Positions 47,543 to 58,065 of a stretch of 64,000 nt of DNA are shown in pieces. The notes beneath the pieces were generated by a model. It had not been told where the DNA came from and made no database searches. It worked only from the letters and a program-made list of their open reading frames with translations. The position numbers and the translations under genes were made by a program. Origin of the DNA: Scalesia atractyloides. Its lineage: Eukaryota; Streptophyta; Magnoliopsida; Asterales; Asteraceae. Numbering within the stretch: the first letter of the stretch is position 1; each line of letters begins with the position of its first letter. The stretch covers positions 36,147,476-36,211,475 of the forward strand of contig CAMTDV010000022.1 in assembly GCA_947069175.1 (NCBI GenBank). The letters run 5' to 3'.

Positions 47543-48189
47543 TTATCTCTGACGCGTCATGACACTGACGACACAACTTTGGCCAACAGCTCAAACAACA
47601 TTTCGAGTACAGGCGACCATCGATACACAATGTGTGGCATGTTGTGAGCCATTAACTACTGAAATATAGACTGATACAAAACCAGCTATTGTCAAAACTA
47701 CTAGAACATAGTCTTGTATAAAACCAACTTTTGATAAAAACTAACAGAAAAACTAGTAGTTAGATTCCCTAGAAAACAAAGTTGGTATTACAAGAAGAAA
47801 CGGAAGACTCCCCATTATCAAAAGAACCAAAGAAGCCTCAGAGCTCATCTGATCGAACATCAATAAAGAAAATCCCAAAAAGTTTCAAAAAAAATCCTTC
47901 CAATCCAGAATCAGTTAAAAATCCTCTTCCCTCACCAAGATTCATCATGTTCTAAACAAATGCCACTACTCAAAGTGGATAAAAAGCTTAATCGTGTGAA
48001 GAATTCCAAAAGATTGTGATTGAAAGAATTAAGAACCAAAAAAAGGATGAATATCGAATATGAATATATATGATAAACCATAATTCTTTTATATTCAGAT
48101 ACAAAGAAACTAACCCATACTTGACCTATATTTCGATCCACTCTTAATTAAACTCTTAAAACAATAAATAATTTTTGCACCCATGAGTT
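47543..48189. other. Spacer, no gene seen
   Basis: A-rich mixed sequence. The first bases continue the host DNA broken by the two central insertions. A 69-codon - strand ORF (47932-48141) has no domain. Confidence 0.5.
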
Positions 48190-48470
48190 CCAATGGAAGT
48201 TGTAATAGTTTCCTGTTTGGACTGCACACGAGTACAAGTTTTTAACGTGTTTGACAATGAAGGTAACAGTGGATCCATCATCCCATCTCCGAGCGTCCTC
48301 CGAGCAGTGATAAAACTCCAAGATCTTGAAAGATTATGTATTGACCAAATTACACGATGTTTTTTCCGTTTTATATTGCCACCACCATCTAGACAACATC
48401 CCCACGTTTGAGGCTTTTAGTGAAACAATTCCTAGACCACCCTGATCTTTAGGTGCAGTTACAGTTTCCT
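48190..48470 (-). pseudogene. LINE reverse-transcriptase C-terminal remnant
   Basis: On the - strand from about 48455 a frame reads PKDQGGLGIVSLKASNVGML followed by SRWWW. This is the conserved stretch at the end of plant LINE RTs, before the zinc-binding (zf-RVT) region. The first frame ends at a TAA, but a second frame continues with IWSIHNLSRSW and TLGDGMMDPL, so one shift plus decay is evident. The rest of the LINE is not recognisable on either side. Only a scrap of the RT C-terminus survives, so it is inactive. Confidence 0.6.
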
Positions 48471-49285
48471 AGGAGACCAGAGAATTTTTGCCCGATTAAA
48501 CCACCAATATTTTATATCTTTTGAAAAAGCTTTATAAGTTAATAATAACTGTACAAATATATTTTTAGGTTTGGTTTACTTTTTAAATAATTAAAAATCC
48601 GCCGCAATACGTGGGTTAGCGTTAACTCGCTTTATTAACAAAAACCAAAGACAATTGTATGTTGCACTAACAAGAGTAGAAAAAGCAGAGACGAATTCAA
48701 ATTATTAATATTAACAAAGATGGAAAACTTACAAATAAGATAACAAGTATAAAAAAATCTTTAGAGAGTTATGATTTTGGTTATTTGTTTGTAAATTATT
48801 AATTTAATATTTTTTAGAACATTTCTTCTTATTTGCACATTCTCTATTTTATTGTATATTTTTTATTTGTTTGGGTGGCTGAAGGAAGGAAGGCATAATT
48901 CCTGTTGATCGGCAATGCGAAGTTTTTATGTGTTGGAATTAATCTGGCTACGTAAAGAAAAAAACCAACCGAAACACGGGCCAATCCAGATATTGACGTG
49001 AATATTTTAGGATTCATTCGGTTTGATATTGATGTATATCGTAGAAAAGCTAGCTGTTTTTGATGTTATTCTCCTCCATGCATCCGATTATTCAAGTTGA
49101 GTCATGGATAATTTGGTTGGGAGGGTTTCGGATTAACCTTTGGTGATTAGTATCTAATGATTGATTGAGGTTTTAACTTAATAATAATAAAAAATAACAA
49201 TACTAATAATAATATAATAATAATAATAATTATAATAACAATAACAATAATAGGTTAGAGCATCTTAGTTCAGAGCCCAGGAAGA
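48471..49285. other. Spacer with AAT-type microsatellite
   Basis: AT-rich DNA without ORFs of note. An interrupted AAT/AAC trinucleotide run lies at 49181-49252, about 35 bp before the first exon of the DENN fragment. It could include the promoter of the former gene; I see no clear TATA box. Confidence 0.5.
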
Positions 49286-50045
49286 ATGACAAGCGGTGAG
49301 CATAGACGTTGTAGAAGCGAAATTGTGAGCTCAGTGGATGAAGCCAATGGTTTCCAAAGATTTAAGACTCATATGCAAAGGGCTTTGAACTGGGGTGGTA
49401 CTCCCGATCAAGCATTCTTCAATCCCGATCGCAAACGTCACTGGGTCAATTCCACTCTAACCCCTTGGTAATATATGCCACCTTCCACTTTTTCTTTACA
49501 TCATGTTAATTTGTCCGGCCCTTTACGTGCCTGCAGGATGATAGTACCACAAAGTATTAGGATACAACCACGCTTTTTGAACATTTTCTTATTGCGGTAT
49601 CCACCCAAATGCTCATCTCGACCCCGTTGAGGATGCATTTGCCAAATGGGAGTCCAAGAGCAAGCATTTTCAATCACCTCCAGTTGCCATCATGGAACCT
49701 CAGGTCCATCTGCCAACCTTTTTCTTATATTCTTAGTTATTTCGTTCATATATTTGATGTTGTTGCTGTTACCTCCAGATACTTTTCAGGTATCCTCCAG
49801 GGAATAGGTTACCTATGCCCTTATCAGATATGGCATCCTTTTGTTTTCCTGAAGGTGTCAAGGTAACTCCACAATCACACTATGCAGTGCATAAGTATTT
49901 CTTTTTTCATCTTCTACTTTGATTAGGCATGTATGCTGCCAAAGTCCCCATCACTTAGTGAACTGAATCAGACTTTCTTTTATTTTGTTTCCATGAACAG
50001 GACCACCTAAGAAGAGATGATTTATCATTTATATTTTCACTCAAG
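49286..50045 (+). pseudogene. DENN (uDENN) domain gene fragment, broken
   Basis: Four exon-like pieces with short introns. Exon 1 (49286-49467) encodes FQRFKTHMQRALNWGG and FNPDRKRHW. Exon 2 (49537-49703) encodes LFEHFLIA, then HPNAHLDPVEDAFAKWE and IMEPQ. Exon 3 (49779-49862) encodes ILFRYPPGNRLPMP and FCFPEGVK, the uDENN signature. Exon 4 (49927-50045) encodes SPSLSELN and DHLRRDDLSFIFSLK. The order matches the N-terminus of plant DENN (AEX-3) proteins, which as a family act as exchange factors for Rab GTPases. Lesions: exon 1/2 phase conflict, TAG at 49558-49560, one-base shift near 49600, shift in exon 4, GC in place of the last donor GT. The remaining DENN domain is absent, so this is a truncated, intron-bearing fragment. 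Confidence 0.7.
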
Positions 50046-50596
50046 GCAAGTTGTATTTAGTTTTGATGGCCACACTATCTATGTTCATCTGGTTTTCTCT
50101 TTTCGCTTCTCACATTACGCTGCCATTGAGTAAAAACAAGCACTCAAATAATGTACGTCTTGTTGGTCAGTTGATGCATAAAACAGACAAACACGACAAT
50201 GTACTTTAAAACCTTTTTTTAACGGGTTATCGGATTTTAACAATCCTAAGTTTCACATATTTACCGATAATAATCCTAACTATAAAAATTCCCTCTAATG
50301 ATCCCAATTTGTAAAAGTTTGATCCCCATTGATCCTTTTCAAACATATAAGAATTTATTCTCCTCAATAAATTCAAGTGCACCAAGAAACTCCTTTATTG
50401 ATTTAAGTGCAGAAAAGGATCAATGTGAGCCAAATACTTATAAGTTGAGATCGTTAGAGGGAATTCTCCTTGTAGACTGCATGCTAGATATTACACATGT
50501 GTTGAGAACTGCCTGTTGAAGATATAGTTGTAGGCACCTACTAATTGCTATAAATGAATCACCATAAGATTATCCACGTCATTCATTGGCGCATAA
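50046..50596. other. Spacer after the DENN fragment
   Basis: A stretch at about 50066-50105 (GATGGCCACACTATCTATG) could be a further decayed DENN exon, since family members continue with a similar ATLYGV segment. Beyond that, AT-rich sequence with a 73-codon ORF (50298-50519) without domain. Confidence 0.35.
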
Positions 50597-51690
50597 TAAA
50601 TATATATATATATATATGGTGAGGTTATTGTAAATATGTTTTTTTTGTGAGAAGAGTAAGAAAGAATCTAAACCATTAGATCTTTAATATAATGGTTGAG
50701 ATCTTAATGGCAATCATGTAAATAGTGTTTACCAATAAAATAATTAATTTTCTAAATTAAGGGTATAAAGGTATATTTAACATTTTTAAATTTAGAAAGT
50801 CACATGTAATGCACAAACAAGTTCCCCCTTGTTTTTAAAATGTCAATAACTTTTTACACGTAACACTTTTTTTTTAAATTACCCCATAATAATGAGGGTT
50901 TTTTATCTTTAATATGAGTACCATATTGTTATACTTATGTAGAGAAAAAAATTACGTTTCGATCGGATGTTTTAGTCCATAGTGTTTTTTCTATGTTCAT
51001 CAAATGGTGTTTTAATTGTATTGTGATTCAAGGCGCTGTGTATTACAGTACAACACCATGAACGTAAAATGAGACACCATAACATTGCAAATAATGACCT
51101 ACTACCAGAAATAACACTATATAACACTATACATCCATCATAAACCTGCTACCTGAAATATATAACACTATACATCCATCATAAACCGGTTACAGAATAC
51201 ATAACACTATATAACACTATACATCCATCATAGACCTCTACCAGAAATATATAACACTATACACATCATAACCTCCCAAATATATACACTTACATATACA
51301 TCATCATAGACCTGCTACCAGAAATATATTACACTATATAACACTATACATCCATTATAGACCTGTTACAGAATACATAACACCATAACACTATAACACT
51401 ATATAATACTATACATCCATCGTATACCTGTTACAAGAAAATAACACTTTACATCCATCACAAACCTGTTACAGAAAATATAACACTATATAACACTGTG
51501 CAATTTTGTATTTCTATAATTATGGGTGGCGGTTATAGAATAGAAGTTATTAATTAATTGAATCAATGAGAAAATTACTTGTTTACCCTTTTGAATTAAT
51601 TTAGATTGAGGACACATGTTATCTCCACAATATTTCTTACACTTCTCACACTTTGGGCCCTTTTTACAGGATCTTCTATATATATATAGG
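50597..51690. mobile_element. Probable MULE/MITE-type element with internal minisatellite
   Basis: The left end (GTGAGAAGAGTAAGAAA at about 50648) and the inverted right end (GTGAGAAGTGTAAGAAA, - strand, about 51635-51651) are near-identical inverted segments. Both lie about 45-50 bp inside AT-repeat boundaries. Interior sequence is AT-rich and noncoding, with a minisatellite (51095-51500). Boundaries within the AT runs, and hence the target duplication, cannot be fixed. Superfamily is uncertain. Confidence 0.45.
51095..51500. repeat. Minisatellite, about 8 units of 40-60 bp
   Basis: Units share ATAACACTATA(TAACACTATA)CATCCATCATA followed by ACCTG(C/T)TAC(C)AGAA. Copies start about 51129, 51169, 51215, 51285, 51343, 51408 and 51444. 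The ACACTATATA word is itself repeated a variable number of times inside units. Confidence 0.75.
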
Positions 51691-51983
51691 GTAAGGATCT
51701 AGAGTGAACAACATTGTAAAAGTGAACCGTGTGAACTGATCTAGACCATTGATTTTCATCATCCTAAAGTTTTGATTAGTGGCATGATTATAATTATTGA
51801 GATTTGTTTTTTTCCTTTAAATTTAATTAAAAAGGGTAATTCTGTAATTACATAATGGGTCAGTTTTTTAAAACTGGAAACATGAAAAGTTGCCATATAT
51901 TTCGCCAGTTACTTGCTCCTCCAAAGTTGCCATATATTTCGCCAGTTACTTCCTCCTCCATTTCGCGTATATTATTTAATACA
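51691..51983. other. Second MITE-like end and a small duplication
   Basis: GGGTAAGGATCTAGAGTGAAC at about 51689 resembles the end of another plant MITE family, but no inverted partner is visible before the copia LTR, so it may be truncated. A ~37-bp direct duplication (AAAGTTGCCATATATTTCGC) occurs at about 51887-51924 and 51925-51961. Confidence 0.4.
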
Positions 51984-52358
51984 CATGTGTACTGTATATT
52001 ATAAACTGGAATTCTACAGCAAAGTTGTGTAGATCCACCTGAGGATGGTGTTAAACCAGTTCCTTGTTCAAATGACATACACACAAGTGCGGAATCCAAG
52101 GGTACATGCAACCAAAGCAAAGTAAAGAACACGGGGTAACCAAAGATTCACTATCTTGATTAATGATTGAGAACAAGTACAAACATATACACACAATGCT
52201 CATATGACTCAAACAAACTTGCTGTGTTCTTGTGTCTTCGTCTTTACCAGAAATGCTAGCTTAGATATCCCACACAAAGGATCAGTTTGCTAGCTCGTTC
52301 TATTAACTTCTGGACCAAAGGGCTCAAAGGCTAACCCTCACTTAGAGGTGCATGTCTG

Positions 52359-52366
52359 CTTTTATA
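52359..52366 (-). promoter_or_regulatory. Copia LTR TATA box, - strand
   Basis: TATAAAAG on the - strand, about 410 bp downstream of the LTR start at 52774, matching the direction of the copia genes to its right. Confidence 0.5.
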
Positions 52367-52381
52367 GTGTCAAAGCTGGTC

Positions 52382-52560
52382 ACTCGTACGAAACACGTTG
52401 CCAGACATATGGAACACACTATTACACAGAGACACATCTCCAGAATTTGGTACGAGTCACTGTTTCGTACGAAATGCTTGTGTTTTGTACGAAATCTCCT
52501 TGATTCGTACGAAACCTGTGTTTTGTATGAAATCTCTTCATTCGTACAGAATCCTTCTTC
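52382..52560. repeat. Palindromic TTCGTACGAA motif series
   Basis: Motifs TCGTACGAAA, TTTCGTACGAAA, TTTTGTACGAAA, ATTCGTACGAAA, TTTTGTATGAAA and ATTCGTACAGAA recur about every 19-20 bp between 52462 and 52560, with another at 52384. Single copies appear in the 3' untranslated part (53089, 53137, 53202). The core is a perfect 10-bp palindrome. Confidence 0.7.
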
Positions 52561-52774
52561 TTGGAGAACGTGTGTAGACTTGACGTTTACAAGACTTATC
52601 AGTATGCACATATGCAACTGATTAACACAGACAAGCTAAGATGTCATACAAGATCAAGATAGAAGGATATCTCGATCTACTCGACACGACCAAACCTATA
52701 CAGACACTTGAGCAAAGACCGTACAATTACAACTGTAATTAAGAATAAGCAACAGACACAAAACTGTATCAACA

Positions 52775-54511
52775 AACTCCCCTTGGATGTTGCTTGGTCT
52801 TCGGTCTTCGGTCTTTGGTCTTCATATGTTGGTCTTCACATTGAATGGTTTGGAGTATCAACAAACTCCCCCTGAAGATCTGCTATTCATTGATAGATCT
52901 GCTATCCAATGATTAGAACATCAGGTCTTCGAATTTCTAAGAAACTTCAAATCTTTCTTGTTTCCTCTCTGACTTGTCAGACTTCTTCGTTGCTAGTCTT
53001 TGTTCATGTTCTTTTTGTATCAATCTGTACTTATAAATCAAATATAATTAGAACACAACTTGCTTAGGGAATACACACGAGAGACTTATCATAAATTCTT
53101 CGTATGATTGTATTCCCTGAACGAGATACACACACTCGTATGAATTCCAGCAGCAGATTGGAGAAAAACAAGTGACCAAGTCAAATTAAATGACTAGGTT
53201 CATTCGTATGAGATACACACACTCAAACAAACTTCAGATTTTGGATTTCTTTGATGGATTACTTGTTGCAAGATATTACTTTTATGAAGTTGCAATATCA
53301 AACCAATGGTTCTTTGGCTATTTTGGTAGAAAACATTCGGGTATCAACTTTGGCTAACTTTCAAAAAGTAATTACATAAGCAACTAAGTAAACTAGACTT
53401 AAAAATAAATATACAAATAAACTATATATCTATTTAACAATCTTTTTCGAGTTTCAAGGTAAAGGAATCATACCAGCATATTAATCTTTGTCAAAAACGA
53501 TATTTGGTTTAAACTTTAAAATTAAATAGATAAGTATTCAACTATGATTATCGGTATTGTTATCCACGTAAGCTCAGGCTTATCAGATGTAATCATGATT
53601 AGGAGATATGATTAAGGTATGGATTTATACTTACTAGCCGGTGTTCAACCACATCACGACACATTCCCGTATCAAGATATGCACGAGAGAAAATCTTACC
53701 GGTGAGTATACTGCTTTATCATCTGTTTTGACGTATATGAATGATGTGAGATACTCACTTATTTTTTATTGAAAACAAGCCTTTTGTGATTTAATCACTT
53801 ATTGATGAGGAACTTGATTTTCATATGTATGCAGGACACAGGAGTAAGTCCGTGAATAGGTTAGTACCATAGTACCGACAAAGAGATGAACTTAGCTCCC
53901 GCATAAACTTGTGATATTTTATCACTTATTTTGGGGATGTGATAGTTTATCACTTATTTGATGGTCGAATGCAGTATGTACACGTATGTATGATATCATG
54001 GAAGTTCTAGACTTGCGCCACCGTTATTTTTCGGCAAAAGATTCAACCATGATACCCAGATGATAAGCCAGCATAAAGACCATATATCTCAGAACCTTGG
54101 CACTCTATCAAATGAAATTTCGGTACCAAGACCATATGCCAAAGAATGGTTCCCACCTGGCGTTCTGTCTGTTAGGTTTATATCAACCTGCACATTTTAG
54201 TCTGATTGTGATCCTACCGATACATCATTAGTAAAAGCTACTTATCAATCTTATTTCTATGCTTTTAACCATATCTGACAGATTTACCGGTGAATTTCAT
54301 CATCTTCAGTTTATCCAAGAAACTCATTTTTTATTTTTCTATTGTTTTTGTATTTTTTGAATTTTTCTCCCCCTTAAACAAAGAAGGTAAATAAAAGACA
54401 TATTTTTGTATTTTCTTAAACTTACTCCCCCTAAAATATAAAACTAAAAATCTTTTTGTAGTTTTAGATTTTTAGAAAAGTATTTACAAAAATAGTTAGC
54501 CATGGTTGAGT
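52775..54511 (-). other. 3' noncoding region of the copia element
   Basis: Lies between RNase H and the 3' LTR on the - strand. No coding signal is visible. It has polypurine tracts at about 52775-52782 and 52864-52874 (on the - strand CAGGGGGAGTTTG before TTGATAC), and further AGGGGGAG-like tracts at about 54369 and 54427. The region is AT-rich with no ORF carrying a domain. Confidence 0.5.
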
Positions 54512-56062
54512 TACTCGGGTTTCACCTTGATGCCATTGACCAAAAGTAGATAATCAAAACGTGATTTATCAAAGGCTTTGGTAAAAAGGTCAGCACGTTG
54601 GTGATCAGTGTGGATTTTAACAACATCGATAAGTCTCTTTTCATAACAATCTCGTATGAAATGATACTTAATCTCAATGTGTTTTGTTTTTTAATGCTGT
54701 ATAGGATTCCGAGTGATCTGTAAAGCAGCTTCATTATCAACAAAAATAGGAGTAGTAAGAAAAACCGTAGTCGCGTATATGTTGTTGAATCCATAGAACT
54801 TGAGAGCAGCAACTAGAAGCTGAAATATATTCAGCCTCACATGTTGATGTAGCTACACAAGTCTGCTTTTTGCATTGTCACGTGACTAGGCGATTTCCCA
54901 AGAATTGACATCCTATTGTTGTTGATTTTGCATCTATTTTACAGCCGCCATGATCAGAATCACTGAATGTTGTCAGATCAAAGTTATCACCTTAGGGTAC
55001 CATAGACCAGTATCAGGGCGACCCTTCAAATAAAGAAAGATCCTTTTCATAGCCATCAAATGAGAAACCTTCGGACTAGACTGATAGCGCGCCAGAAGGC
55101 ATGTTGGGTACATTATGTCGGGTCTTGAAGCAGTAAGATACATGAGAGATCCGATCATAGCACGATAGAGAGATGGTTCTACATGTTCACCATTCCGTCT
55201 GGAGTAATCCCATGATTTTGAGCTAATGGAGTTCCCAAAGGCTTTTAGTCATCCATCTGAAATCGCTTGAGAATATCTCCGACGTACTTGGTTTGATGGA
55301 TAAAAATCCCTTCCTTTGATTGCTGAACCTGCAAACCTAAAAAGAAATTCATTTCTCCCATAGCGCTCATCTCGAACTTCTCCTGCATAACCTGTTCGAA
55401 TTCTTTGCACATTCGAGTGTTAGTAGACCCAAATATATTATCATCAACATTAACCTGTACTAGCAGCAAATCCTCGTCCTGCTCCTTGATGAAGAGAGTA
55501 CAGTCGATCAGGCCTCGTCGAAAACCATTCTTCAATAGATAGGTAGACAACGTTTCATACCAAGCCCTCGGAGCTTGATGAAGACCATATAACGCCTTGT
55601 TGAGAAGCCAAACCTAGTCAGGATGGAGAGGATCTTCAAACCTGGCGGTTGCTCAACATATACTTCCTCTTCTACCACACCATGAAGAAATGCACTCTTC
55701 ACATCCATCTGAAAAACGGTGAACTTCTTGAAGGACGCATAAGCCAAAAAGATTGTTATGGCCTCAAGTCGTGCAACCGGTGCATAAACTTCATTATAAT
55801 CAATGCCTTAGACCTGATTAAAACCTTGAACAACCAATCACGCTTTGTTTCTCACAACAACACCTCGGTCATCCTTCTTGCACTTGTACACCCATCGTGT
55901 ACCAATCTTCTTGCAGTCGTCAGGCCTGTCAACCAATTTCCAAACACCTAACTTCTGAAACTGCTGAAGTTCTTCCTGCATGGCTTCAACCCACGGTCTT
56001 CTTTCATTGCCTCCTTCCAAGATTTTGGTTCTACTTGGCACACGTAGCAGGCAAAAGACCAA
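54512..56062 (-). pseudogene. Copia reverse transcriptase and RNase H, - strand, decayed
   Basis: From 56062: WVEAMQEELQQFQKLGVW, GTRWVYKCKKDDRG and VVVRNKA, then FQMDVKSAFLHGVVEEEVY (55747-55600). The 101-codon frame 55550-55245 contains EDLLLVQVNVDDNIFGSTN and SAMGEMNFFLGLQVQQS. The catalytic YVDD is changed to NVDD. RSMIGSLMYLTASRPDIMY-like sequence lies at 55158-55090 and RNase H remnants (CEAEYISASSC) near 54830. The end, with AFDKSRFDYLLLVNGIK-like residues, is near 54560-54512 in a broken frame. Several stops separate the parts. It would copy element RNA into DNA; both the motif change and the breaks argue against activity. Confidence 0.75.
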
Positions 56063-56125
56063 TCATCCAGACCACCAGATTCCCTGATTTCCGCCATTCT
56101 GGTTGTTTCGAAGCTGATTACGAGT

Positions 56126-56468
56126 CTACACACCACTCTGGACATCTCCAATAATATTCTGCTGAGGATGGATATTATGAATACGAGTTTCTGGCACATC
56201 AGGAACTCGAGAATTTATACTCAAATTGTTGATATTCAGATCAACAGTTACATCGAGAGTTGGATTTGATGACGTTGTAGATGCCTGACCTTCAGTCGTT
56301 CCTTGAGGTTGAATATTTGACGTATCATTTGAAAATCCAGGAACCGCACCAGAGGTAGTTTCATTAGCATCGTGAAACTCATCATCTTCTGGTGAAACAT
56401 TATAATCCACAGCATCTTCGAATTCCTCATTTTGAACAAGATTGTTAACCGAAGTTGATACTTGAGGG
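56126..56468 (-). pseudogene. Linker between copia integrase and RT
   Basis: A 94-codon acidic, Ser/Thr/Asn-rich frame (56410-56126) in the position of the variable linker between integrase and RT in copia polyproteins. No domain. It is joined to the flanking modules only through frame breaks. Confidence 0.5.
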
Positions 56469-57437
56469 TTAACAATAATTAGTCGAACTAGTGATGAATC
56501 TACTGCAGTATCTCTTCAATAACTCTGAGCACAGCTGTGGCTTTATCAAAAGTTGGCAGATTAAAGGAGTCAAACAGCCCATCGTAGTTAAACATCCAAG
56601 GAGCACCCGGAGCTCTTGTAGCTTCTGTATATCTCTGAACCTTGACTTCACCCCATTCTCCAATCTTCTTCGAAGACAAATTCCACACCGTAAATTAGGA
56701 GTAGCATATCTAAGAAAGATACCTTCGATAGCCTTGGGACCATATTTTTCATGTGGGTTGATCATAGTGCATGGAGCTCCAAAAGGTTCTAAGAAAGAAA
56801 TATCCGGTTTCCTTTTATGTAACAACTCAAAACATGTCTTCCCATGTCTCTTCACCATTAGAACTCTATTCATCGTGTAGCATGCAGTAGCAACAGCTTC
56901 TCCCCAAAATTGAACATGAAGTTCTGATTCTACTAACATGGTTCTTGCAGTTTTAATGAGAGTTTGATTTTTCCTCTTAGCGATGCCATTTTGTTGTGGA
57001 GTGTATCGAGAACTATACTCATGCAGAATACCTTTTGAGGAACAGTACTCATCCATAACTTGATTCTTGAATTATATGCCATTGTCGCTTCTGATTCTCC
57101 TTACTTTCAGATTATACAAGTTTTCTAGCAGAGTCAGGAGATTCTTGAGGATAGTAGGAACCTCACTTTTGTGTGCCAACATGTTTACCCATGAGAATCT
57201 GGAATAGTCATCAGTAACTACCAGACAATAAGAATCACCAACGGTTGTCTTGTGTTTCATAGGTCCAAATAGGTCCATATGAAGACGTTCCAGTGGCATA
57301 TTCACAGTGTTGATCTTCTTCACGGGATGGGACTTTCTCGCTTGCTTCCCTTTCTGGCATGATACACAAACGTCTTGAAGATGAAAGTTCTTCACTAGTA
57401 CACCATTCACTAGATTGTTCTTCACCAAATAGTTCAT
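56469..57437 (-). pseudogene. Copia integrase, - strand, with lost catalytic Glu
   Basis: The frame 57437-57072 holds the zinc-binding Cys pair (CVSCQKGKQ), LHMDLFGPM (first catalytic Asp) and RRIRSDNG (second Asp). A TAA codon interrupts it about 57065. Then 57056-56469 continues with SSRYTPQQNGIAKRKNQTLIK and MNRVL. In active copia integrases the motif is GxAERKN; here the Glu of the DDE triad is Lys. Together with the stop this makes integrase inactive. The change could result from one G-to-A transition. Confidence 0.8.
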
Positions 57438-57930
57438 TTTCTAAGGTGAATGTGTCCCATACGTCTGTGCCAGGAGATTGATTCCTTCTCGGTGGCTTTA
57501 GAGACAAAACATATGACTTGTGCAGATGTTGAAATAGCTTGGCTATATCAAGAATATACAAATCATTAATTCTTGGAGCCAACAGGAGAATCCATTCCTT
57601 GGGGATCTTGAATCCAAGCTTCAACACATAACATCCGGCATCAACAAAAAGAACCGTGAACTTCTTGTCGCAGATTTGAGAAACGCTAAGAAGATTGTGA
57701 TCAATTTGCCTCACATAATTGATCTTGTCGAAGCTCACAACACCATTGGAGACAATTCCTTCTCCAGTGATGTATCCACCTTTGTCACCAGCAAAAGTAA
57801 CATAACCACCCCTTATACTTTTCACATCATATAAGAGCCGCAAGTCGCCCGTCATGTGCCTTGATGCTCCACTGTCAATAATCCAGTGACTATTTACAGT
57901 TCCTCCTGGAACACCCTGCACATTGCACAA
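57438..57930 (-). pseudogene. Copia protease and GAG-pre-integrase region, - strand
   Basis: The frame from 57930 encodes WIIDSGASRHMTGDLRLLYD, an intact aspartic protease active site (DSG), followed by YVTFAGDKGGYITGEG and HNLLSVSQICDKKF. The frame shifts before the integrase (residues after FQHLHKSYV, about 57520, are in a different frame). The protease would cut the polyprotein inside virus-like particles. The catalytic motif is well preserved compared with the DNG of the element at 24830. Confidence 0.75.
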
Positions 57931-58065
57931 ACAAGATTAGTTTGAGACGGGGACCCAAGTCTTAGTGGTCTTGGGTCGTCCCTTATCATCGAGAAATGTA
58001 ATCTCAATTTCTTGATGATTAACAAACTGAAAAACTCCTTTTGAACCATTGCCGGTCTTCTGTTT

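Larger units (their letters stand above)
51984..52774 (-). repeat. 3' LTR of the - strand copia element (boundaries approximate)
   Basis: On the - strand it begins TGTTGATACAGTTTTGTG at 52774, after a G-rich polypurine tract. It has TATAAAAG at 52359-52366, a series of TTCGTACGAA-type repeats, and wording near the end (GGATTCCGCACTTGTGTG, ACACCATCCTCAGGTGGATC) typical of copia LTR ends. The left edge is set at TGTGTACTG but could lie between 51960 and 52030. The matching 5' LTR is outside the window. Confidence 0.55.

Noticed and set aside
48193..48411. 72-codon + strand ORF
   Set aside because: It is the antisense shadow of the LINE remnant read on the - strand.
54522..54812. 96-codon - strand ORF rich in Leu and Ser
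   Set aside because: It is an off-frame reading of the RNase H end of the copia element.
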